Assembly: GCA_900542445.1 (NCBI GenBank)
Contig: UQNN01000026.1
Coordinates: 1-26,675, forward strand
DNA length: 26,675 nucleotides
Source: an uncultured Eubacteriales bacterium
GTDB lineage: Bacteria; Bacillota; Clostridia; Christensenellales; Aristaeellaceae
Direction of reading: 5' to 3'
The translations under genes were made by a program, and so were the position numbers. Below, piece by piece: positions 1-5,491 of this stretch. Every line of letters begins with the position of its first letter. Position 1 is the stretch's first letter. Under the pieces are notes generated by a model. The model had not been told where the DNA came from. It saw only the letters and a program-made list of their open reading frames with translations, and ran no database searches.

Positions 1-31
1 GCGTGGGTTCATCATATTTGGTGTGGTATCT

Positions 32-166
32 TTAACTATGGGAAACTCCCGTCTCCCATTTGCTGACCGCCGCCGCGCTCACGCCAATCTGACCGCCGAG
101 CGTTTCCTGCGTCAGGCCGCACGCGCGGCGCAGTTTCGCGATTCGCGCGCCGAGTTGATTCTCCAT
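32..166 (-). CDS. Short, truncated Xre-family helix-turn-helix protein (44 aa)
   Basis: Reads MENQLGARIAKLRRACGLTQ onward through a classical Cro/C1-type HTH (GLTQETLGGQIGVSAAAVSKWE) and then stops at TAA directly after the recognition helix. Xre regulators normally continue for at least 20 more residues to complete the five-helix domain, so this looks like a truncated gene or remnant. The start is well supported: a GGAGG Shine-Dalgarno lies 8 bases before the ATG, and a good sigma-A promoter precedes it at 188-216. It lies downstream of the SH3 gene pair on the same strand. I see no continuation of the domain in the 31 bases left in the window. The HTH identity is clear; whether the protein is functional is not. 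Confidence 0.6.
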   Translation of the reverse strand: MENQLGARIAKLRRACGLTQETLGGQIGVSAAAVSKWETGVSHS

Positions 167-187
167 CTCTCCCGCCTCCCTGCAAGC

Positions 188-216
188 ATTATATCAAAGC
201 GGCGCGTCCTTCGCAA
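188..216 (-). promoter_or_regulatory. Sigma-A-like promoter of the short HTH gene
   Basis: On the minus strand TTGCGA (211-216), a 17-base spacer and a perfect TATAAT (188-193) lie about 22 bases before the ATG of the short HTH frame. The spacing is ideal and it sits just below the stop of the SH3 gene. Confidence 0.6.
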
Positions 217-262
217 TGGAAGCGTTTTCAACCCGCGGACGCAGCAATTCAACCGCCGTTCA

Positions 263-1420
263 TCAGCCGTTTGAAATGTCGTAATGCGGCATAAATCCGC
301 ACATCCATTGGCCGTCCTCCGTCTGCACCATCACATACGCCCATTCGTCATTCAGACTACCCAGATAGTAAATTTCCGTCTCGGCCTTGACCGTGCAGAG
401 CTTCGCGCGGCTGATCAGCGGGTCGTCGGTCAAGTAGGAATCCCGATCAAACCCAACGGATTGATCGCCCGGCGCGACGCGGAAATTTAACTCCGGCACA
501 GTCACGCCTTTGGGCAAAGCATCTTTTTCAATCCAGCCAAAACGATAGTGATCGGCGGAAATGCTGTATTGAATCAAAATCCAGCCGTCCTTCTGCCCAT
601 AGACCTCGATCCACCCGTTCGAGCTGACCAAACCCTTTCCGTTGCCGCTGCGCGCATAGTTCTCGCCCGGACCGGTATAGACCGGGTATTTCTGTCCGCC
701 GGTGAACTTGACCTTCTGCGCCACGAAGTCGCCGGATTTCAGGTTCGGCGCAGTGGTCAGTTTCTCTTTCGCATCGTCAATCCAAACCGGCAGCGCGTTG
801 AAAGACACATAGCGGATGTCGCGCTGAACAGCGCCCTTCACCGCGCCGCGGTAAACACCGTTCGACCAGTCGATAAAATCCAGCTTATCATCCGAAACGC
901 GTATGCTTCCGCCCTCCGACTTGTGGTAGCTGTTCAGGCGGAACATACCATTTTCCCAGCGATACACGACCATTTTTTCATAGCTTTCGCCCGATGCATC
1001 CAGTTGGGTCACGAAAAAACACAGGCCGTCGTCGTAAACCTGTCTGCCCGTGGAATTTCCGACCCAATCCGTTTCGTCTTTCCAGCCTGCCGTGCCAACG
1101 TCAAACCACGCTTCCTCCTTTCCCTGCGGCACAGCGCCCGCATTCTTGAGCCAATATTTCATCTCGCCGTCCACTCGATGATAGCCGACGAGAATCCGCT
1201 CGCTTTGGCGATGCACCAACGCAAAGCCGTAGTCGCCTTTGGGCGTGCCGCGCACCTCACAGTAATCTTCAAGTTCATAATCCGGCCAGCGGTTCGCTGT
1301 ATGCTCGCGCACCTCCCGCGGCGGCTCGGCCTCAAAATATGGTGAATACGCGCCCGCGATGCAGGTCGACGCGATCAGCGTCATGACGACTGTGCAAATC
1401 CATAAAACGATTTTTTTCAT
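263..1420 (-). CDS. Secreted SH3-domain protein, paralogue A1 (385 aa)
   Basis: An N-terminal signal peptide (MKKIVLWICTVVMTLIAS, then AGA before the likely cleavage site) leads into about 210 residues I cannot assign. Two bacterial SH3-like repeats follow. The first, near residues 240-305, has the pattern YPVYTGPGENYARSG, a middle WIEVYGQKDGWILIQY and a closing FGWI. The second covers about residues 325-382 and ends CGFMPHYDI. Such domains usually bind cell-wall or protein ligands, so an extracellular or wall-associated role is inferred; no catalytic motif is visible. It starts 12 bases after the stop of the related gene at 1433-2560, so the two are co-transcribed tandem paralogues. The RBS is a G-rich run (GGGGGA) before the ATG. 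There is no lipobox. Confidence 0.8.
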   Translation of the reverse strand: MKKIVLWICTVVMTLIASTCIAGAYSPYFEAEPPREVREHTANRWPDYELEDYCEVRGTPKGDYGFALVHRQSERILVGYHRVDGEMKYWLKNAGAVPQGKEEAWFDVGTAGWKDETDWVGNSTGRQVYDDGLCFFVTQLDASGESYEKMVVYRWENGMFRLNSYHKSEGGSIRVSDDKLDFIDWSNGVYRGAVKGAVQRDIRYVSFNALPVWIDDAKEKLTTAPNLKSGDFVAQKVKFTGGQKYPVYTGPGENYARSGNGKGLVSSNGWIEVYGQKDGWILIQYSISADHYRFGWIEKDALPKGVTVPELNFRVAPGDQSVGFDRDSYLTDDPLISRAKLCTVKAETEIYYLGSLNDEWAYVMVQTEDGQWMCGFMPHYDISNG

Positions 1421-1432
1421 TCCGCATCCCCC

Positions 1433-2560
1433 TTATCCATGCGACATGCAGTTATTCGGCACAAAGCCCCAATAATACTTTCCGCCAATCTTCACGGTAA
1501 CGAATTCCCACTCCTCGCAGAGAAAAGCACGGTGGTTGACTTTCTGCCCCGCCTTGAGCTGCGCAATCGGTTCGCGGCTCCCCATCGGGTCATCCGTCAG
1601 CGCGCAATCTGCCGTGATTTCCTCTTCGGGCATATCCTCCGCCCAATAATCGTCAATTTTTAATTCGGGAACCGTCGCGCCTGCCGGCAGCACGTCGTCG
1701 TTGATCCAGCCAATGCGATACTGATTGACATCAATATGATATTGAATCAGCAGCCAGCCTTTGTATTGGCCGAACACCTGCACCCAGTCGTTCGTGCTGA
1801 CCGTCGCCTTGCCTTTTCCCGCACGCGGATAATTGTTCCCCGGCCCCAGATAAACCTTTCGGCTTTGATCCGGCAAAAGCGGCGCCACCTGTGCGCTCAG
1901 TGTATTCCACTGCGGCCTGTAATAACAGAATCCGGGCGGCACGTTTCCGTTTTCCCTCGCCTCCTCCAGCGTCTTGGGCAGATTTTCATAGCAGACATAG
2001 CGCATATCCTCCAGCAAAGTCATGTCCGCGTCGCCGTCGGCAAAGCGCAGCAGCCTGGTGTAATGCACCCACTCCAGCTTCACCCCATCGTAGGCCGTCA
2101 GCCTGAAACCGTTCTTCCATTCATTTTCATCATAACACGGCTGTCCAATCCACGTCTTCGGCATATAGGTATACCATGTGTAGGTGACGGACTGCCGCTC
2201 CCCGTTCCCGTCCGTCGCTGAAATCGTGACGGATTCCCCATCCGTTTCAAGCTGTGCGCGTTCGCCCTGCGGCAAGGCACCCTCCGTCGTGAACCAGTCC
2301 GTCCAGTCGCTTTCTTCACCTTCTTCATCATCCCGATAACTGATTTGCAATTTCTGTTTTCCCTCATGCCGAAACAGAATCAGAGCGTATACCCGGCCGT
2401 TCAGTGTCATTTCGCTGTAATCCTCAATGAGCGCTTCCGGATATGACCAGTAGATTGCCTGCGCCCGCATGCCGTCCAGCCCCGTGCTGTCGCCGCCATC
2501 CGCCAGCGCGCCCGCCGCAATCAGCAAAAGCGCCGCCAGCATGATTCCCCACCTTTTCAT
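1433..2560 (-). CDS. Secreted SH3-domain protein, paralogue A2 (375 aa)
   Basis: Same architecture as the neighbour at 263-1420: signal peptide (MKRWGIMLAALLLIAAGALA, cleavage before DGG), a long unassigned middle part, then SH3-like repeats with RKVYLGPGNNYPRAG, WVQVFGQYKGWLLIQY and IGWI, and a second repeat ending YWGFVPNN. The matching blocks in the two proteins show they arose by duplication. I chose ATG 2560 because GAGGG lies 6 bases upstream; the frame opens further upstream with a TTG, but that has no SD. No enzymatic motif is seen, so the function is unknown and probably cell-envelope associated. It is the first gene of a two-gene operon. Its leader shares a motif with that of the third SH3 gene at 13833-14654. 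Confidence 0.8.
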   Translation of the reverse strand: MKRWGIMLAALLLIAAGALADGGDSTGLDGMRAQAIYWSYPEALIEDYSEMTLNGRVYALILFRHEGKQKLQISYRDDEEGEESDWTDWFTTEGALPQGERAQLETDGESVTISATDGNGERQSVTYTWYTYMPKTWIGQPCYDENEWKNGFRLTAYDGVKLEWVHYTRLLRFADGDADMTLLEDMRYVCYENLPKTLEEARENGNVPPGFCYYRPQWNTLSAQVAPLLPDQSRKVYLGPGNNYPRAGKGKATVSTNDWVQVFGQYKGWLLIQYHIDVNQYRIGWINDDVLPAGATVPELKIDDYWAEDMPEEEITADCALTDDPMGSREPIAQLKAGQKVNHRAFLCEEWEFVTVKIGGKYYWGFVPNNCMSHG

Positions 2561-2582
2561 GCTTTTCCCTCTTTCTGCGCGC

Positions 2583-2632
2583 AAAAACGCCGCGCTTCTT
2601 TCTGTCTATAAGACGAGCCAAGCGCGGCGTTT
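2583..2632 (-). terminator. Rho-independent terminator after the HTH-SOR gene
   Basis: Two 13-base arms (2585-2597 and 2620-2632, AAACGCCGCGCTT and its complement) are perfectly complementary around a 22-base loop. On the minus strand the stem is followed by five Ts. It lies about 25 bases past the stop of the interrupted HTH-SOR gene and only about 23 bases before the SH3 start codon. The loop contains the CGTC-TT-ATAGACAGAA leader motif. Confidence 0.65.
2600..2615 (-). promoter_or_regulatory. Leader motif CGTCTTATAGACAGAA upstream of SH3 gene A2
   Basis: The 16-base string recurs with 14 identities at 14698-14713, before the third SH3 gene, at a similar distance from the start codon (about 40 bases). 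It includes a TATAGA that could be a -10, but no good -35 lies 16-18 bases upstream, so it may use another sigma factor or be a protein-binding site. Confidence 0.35.
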
Positions 2633-2656
2633 GTTTCAGTTTTTTCCAATTTTTCT

Positions 2657-3244
2657 TTATTTCAGCCTGCATGTGTACAGGCCGTCTTCGCTGCATCCGA
2701 TATACCACGTCGCATGCGGCATTTTCGGCATGCGCACCTCGGCATTCTGTTCGGGATACAGCCGCACGAGCAGCACGCGTTCCATGCCGACGCACGCGAT
2801 AAAGCGGATGAAATGCGCTTTTGTCATCGGGTGATTCAGCGTCACATACCATTCGCCGTCCATCTCCTCGACATGAAGCGCGTGCGTTTCGTCGCATGCC
2901 CGCGCCTTCATGGCGCCAAGCTTTCTGCCGCAGCAGGCGATTTCCGCGCCGCCCGTCGCGATCAAAATATTGCCGCACGCCGGGCAGGTGTAAAATTGAA
3001 TTCTTTTCATATTGCCTCCGTCTTTTTCCTTCTCGTTTCGCTGTCCGCTGAGGAGGCTGGTCATATCCGTGCCGAGCGCGTCAGATAAATCGGGCAGAAG
3101 CGACACATCCGGAAAGCCCTGCGCGCATTCCCATTTTGAAATCGTTTTGGGCGCAACACCCATTTTTTCCGCCAGCTGTCTTTGGGTCATCTGCTTTTCA
3201 AGGCGCAGTTTTCAGATGAGCTCGCCCGCTTTCTGCAAATCCAT
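2657..3244 (-). pseudogene. HTH-Xre / superoxide-reductase-like fusion gene interrupted by an in-frame TGA
   Basis: From ATG 3244, with AGGAGG 10 bases upstream, the frame reads MDLQKAGELI, then TGA (3212-3214), then KLRLEKQMTQRQLAEKMG and on through an Xre HTH (codons about 8-65). A desulforedoxin-like zinc/iron knuckle follows (CPAC at 87/90, CC at 104/105), then a desulfoferrodoxin-like domain (about 115-195). Xre proteins usually have Arg at the TGA position (CGA to TGA is one change). The next ATG (3190) has no SD, so translation of the remainder is doubtful. In the SOR-like domain three histidines (121, 138, 144) and Cys184 match the usual iron ligands, but the last ligand position of CxxH is Asp187. 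An intact gene would encode 195 aa. Fusions of this type are known in Clostridia as putative redox-linked regulators. Confidence 0.7.
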
Positions 3245-3284
3245 TTCTTTTTCGCCTCCTCCCATGGGGTATGATAACAAAAAA

Positions 3285-3326
3285 GGACGCGCCGGGCAAT
3301 CCACGTTTCGTGGACTGTGCGCGTCC
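3285..3326. repeat. Imperfect inverted repeat / hairpin upstream of the HTH-SOR gene
   Basis: GGACGCGC at 3285-3292 pairs with GCGCGTCC at 3319-3326, and inside it TCCACG pairs with CGTGGA around a TTT loop. It lies 40 bases before the HTH-SOR start, between that gene and the palindrome cluster. It may be part of the same intergenic repeat or an operator or leader structure; no T-run is visible. Confidence 0.5.
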
Positions 3327-3333
3327 ATGCGTA

Positions 3334-3492
3334 TTGGGGCTTTGCCCCAAACCCCACCAAGAACCTGAGGTTCTCGGATTTCCCACTTCATTTATCGCTT
3401 TGCGGTAAATGAATGATCTATGAAACCGCCGCGAAGCGAAAAAGGGGTGCAGGGGATTAAATCCCCTGCCAGGGTATGGGGCGGCGCCCCAT
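3334..3492. repeat. Cluster of five palindromes downstream of era
   Basis: Five hairpins follow one another: TTGGGGC/GCCCCAA (3334-3350), AGAACC/GGTTCT (3360-3374), CATTTATCGC/GCGGTAAATG (3389-3411), GCAGGGGATT/AATCCCCTGC (3449-3469) and ATGGGGC/GCCCCAT (3476-3492). The last lies 9 bases past the era stop and could help end the era transcript, although no T-run is present. The first hairpin with its flank (GCCCCAAACCCC) recurs inverted at 20201-20223, which marks it as a dispersed intergenic element. Confidence 0.65.
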
Positions 3493-3501
3493 CGTTCCCC
3501 C

Positions 3502-4404
3502 TTAGTTGCTCTCGTAGCCCAGCGTGCGCAGATCGTCCATGCGGTTGCGCCAGTCTTCGCGAACCTTGACCCAGAGCTGGAGGTTCACCTTCGTGCCAAG
3601 CAGATTCTCAATGTCGCGCCGCGCCTCCGCGCCGATGGTGCGCAGCATCGCGCCCTGCTTGCCGATGATGATGCCCTTGTGGCTCGCGCGCTCACAGTAG
3701 ATCGTCGCGTGAATCTCGGTCAGGTTGTCGCACAGCTTGTTGATGGCCATCATCTCCACGCCGATGCCGTGCGGCACTTCCTCGCGCAAATGCAGCAGCG
3801 CCTTTTCGCGGATAATCTCCGCGCAGATCTGGCGTTCGGGCTGGTCGGTCATCATATCATCCGGAAAATATTTCGGCCCTTCCGGCAGATAGGAAACGAT
3901 CAGCTTTTTCAGCTCGTCCACGCCCTTGCCCGTGCGCGCGCTGATGGGCACGATCGCGTCATAGCCCGCCTCGGCGAAGGATTGAATCGCTGCCATCAGC
4001 CGCGCTTCCTCCACGATATCCGTCTTGTTGAGCACCAGAATCTTCTTCACCTTGCGGGCGCTCATCTCTTCGACAATCGCGCGATCCTGCGGGCCGATTT
4101 CGTTTGCGTCCACCAGCACCAACAGCACGTCGATGCCGTCCATCGCGTCCTGCACGCTCTTAACCATGTATTCGCCCAGACGCGTGCGCGGTTTATGCAG
4201 ACCCGGCGTATCGAGGAAGACGATCTGCCAGTCCTTGTCCGTCGCCACGCCCATGATGCGGTTGCGTGTCGTCTGCGGACGGTTGGAAACGATGGCGACC
4301 TTTTCGCCGACCATCGCGTTCATCATCGTGGATTTGCCGACGTTCGGACGGCCGACGATCGCGGCGAAGCCCGAAAGAAATTTCGCGGTATTTTCGTTTT
4401 TCAC
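3502..4404 (-). CDS. era: GTPase Era (300 aa)
   Basis: Era is an essential GTPase that binds the 3' end of 16S rRNA during 30S maturation. The GTPase motifs appear in order: GRPNVGKST (about 18-26), TTRNRIMG, DTPGLHKP, NKTD and ISARTGKG. A C-terminal KH RNA-binding domain carries GIIIGKQGAMLRTIG and ends with the typical LRTLGYES. I chose GTG 4404, which gives the usual 300 residues and has AAGGA 9 bases upstream. The frame is open 42 codons further upstream, but that part runs through a palindromic repeat and has no Era homology. It is the last gene of the yqfC-to-era operon, separated from cdd by a 190-base repeat-containing gap. Confidence 0.97.
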   Translation of the reverse strand: MKNENTAKFLSGFAAIVGRPNVGKSTMMNAMVGEKVAIVSNRPQTTRNRIMGVATDKDWQIVFLDTPGLHKPRTRLGEYMVKSVQDAMDGIDVLLVLVDANEIGPQDRAIVEEMSARKVKKILVLNKTDIVEEARLMAAIQSFAEAGYDAIVPISARTGKGVDELKKLIVSYLPEGPKYFPDDMMTDQPERQICAEIIREKALLHLREEVPHGIGVEMMAINKLCDNLTEIHATIYCERASHKGIIIGKQGAMLRTIGAEARRDIENLLGTKVNLQLWVKVREDWRNRMDDLRTLGYESN

Positions 4405-4440
4405 TGTCTTAATTCCTTTTATCCTTTTTACTCCTTCCGT

Positions 4441-4594
4441 CTGCCTTCGGCAGCCAACCTTCGGCGTTTCATCTGTCACAGACAGCGACGGATGGAACGT
4501 TCCCCAAAGATGGAGGCTTTCCTCTGCCAAATCGCGGCAGAATCAAGGCTCCCTCTCCGAGGGAGCTGGCACGACGAAGTCGTGACTGAGGGAG
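4441..4594. repeat. Palindromic intergenic repeat between cdd and era
   Basis: The 190-base gap holds a series of short stems: CTGCC-TTC-GGCAG (4441-4453), TCTGCC/GGCAGA (4523-4541), GCTCCCTC-TCC-GAGGGAGC (4548-4566) and CACGAC-GAA-GTCGTG (4570-4584). A final CTGAGGGAG (4586-4594) can also pair with the CTCCCTC arm. I recognise this CTCCCTC/GAGGGAG plus GACGAAGTC pattern as a dispersed palindromic element frequent in gut Clostridia; the copy number here cannot be judged from one window. It interrupts an otherwise tightly packed operon and may have spread as a non-autonomous element. Confidence 0.65.
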
Positions 4595-4595
4595 T

Positions 4596-4985
4596 TTACT
4601 TTCCCAGCGACGACGGGCCGAAGCCGTGCGGCAGCAGCTCGGAGAGCGGCGCGCGCTCCACATGGCCGTCCCACGTGACCAGAACCTCCAGTCCCGGCGC
4701 AAACTCATAGAGCGACTGACGGCACGCGCCGCACGGATACGGCGCAGACCCGCTGGACGCAATCGCGATTTTCGTGAACTTGCGATAGCCCTCGCTCACG
4801 GCTTTCACCAGCGCGGTGCGCTCGGCGCAGAGCGTGTTGCCGTAGGCCGCATTCTCGATGTTGCAGCCGGCGAACACTTTCCCGTCCTCCGTCAGCAGCG
4901 CCGCGCCGACGGCATAGCCAGAATACGGCACATAGGCGTTTTTGCGCGCATCCAGCGCCAGCTCAAGCAGCTTTTCATCCGTCAT
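4596..4985 (-). CDS. cdd: Cytidine deaminase (129 aa)
   Basis: Homotetrameric-type cytidine deaminase, converting cytidine or deoxycytidine to uridine or deoxyuridine in pyrimidine salvage. Seen: VPYSGYAVGAALL near the N terminus, the substrate loop CNIENAAYGNTLCAERTAL with the zinc ligand and catalytic Glu of CAE, and PCGACRQ with the other two zinc cysteines. The length is typical. ATG 4985 has GAGGAG 9 bases upstream. It follows ybeY by 5 bases and precedes era, as in other Firmicutes, but dgkA, often found between ybeY and cdd, is absent. The last residues (LPHGFGPSSLGK) are family-like. Confidence 0.97.
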   Translation of the reverse strand: MTDEKLLELALDARKNAYVPYSGYAVGAALLTEDGKVFAGCNIENAAYGNTLCAERTALVKAVSEGYRKFTKIAIASSGSAPYPCGACRQSLYEFAPGLEVLVTWDGHVERAPLSELLPHGFGPSSLGK

Positions 4986-4990
4986 GTTCG

Positions 4991-5491
4991 TTACTCCTCT
5001 CTGGTCAGCCCAATGGAGGCAAGCGCTTTTTCTTCCATCGCGCGCATCACGGGCTTGTCCTCGTCGGTCATATGATCGTACCCCATCAGGTGAAACAGCC
5101 CGTGTGTGAGCAGATAGCCGCATTCTCGCCGCTCGCTGTGGCCATATTCCGCCGCCTGTGCGCGCACGTGATCCATCGAAATCACAATGTCGCCGATGGC
5201 GCACGCGTCCACGTCGGGGTCAAATTCTTCGCGCAGCAACCCTTCGCACGCCCCCGCCGTTTTGCCCTTGGGATAATTCACCGTCGGGAAAGAAAGCACG
5301 TCGGTGGAAGCGTCCTTGCCCCGCTGCTCGCGGTTGATGGCGCGGATCTCGTCGTCGTCCACCACGCGGATGAACACGGACAGCGGCAGCGTCACGCCTT
5401 CCGCCTTCTGCGCGGCCTGTGAACAGGTCTGCATCAGTTCGCGGGTCGCGTCGTCGAGCAGACGCTTTTCATCTTCAAATTCGAGAATCAT
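4991..5491 (-). CDS. ybeY: Endoribonuclease YbeY (166 aa)
   Basis: YbeY is a zinc-dependent single-strand endoribonuclease involved in 16S rRNA 3' maturation and ribosome quality control. The hallmark zinc site HGxxHLxGYDH is visible as THGLFHLMGYDH near residues 130-141, together with the upstream TDVLSFP block (about 63-69) and IGDIVIS (about 98-104). The length is typical. Its ATG overlaps the stop of pgpH by 4 bases (ATGA), so it is translationally coupled; GGAGG lies 7 bases before the start. Confidence 0.96.
   Translation of the reverse strand: MILEFEDEKRLLDDATRELMQTCSQAAQKAEGVTLPLSVFIRVVDDDEIRAINREQRGKDASTDVLSFPTVNYPKGKTAGACEGLLREEFDPDVDACAIGDIVISMDHVRAQAAEYGHSERRECGYLLTHGLFHLMGYDHMTDEDKPVMRAMEEKALASIGLTREE

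Noticed and set aside
4405..4530. 42-codon N-terminal extension of Era
   Set aside because: It translates the palindromic repeat, has no Era similarity, and GTG 4404 has an SD and gives the normal length.
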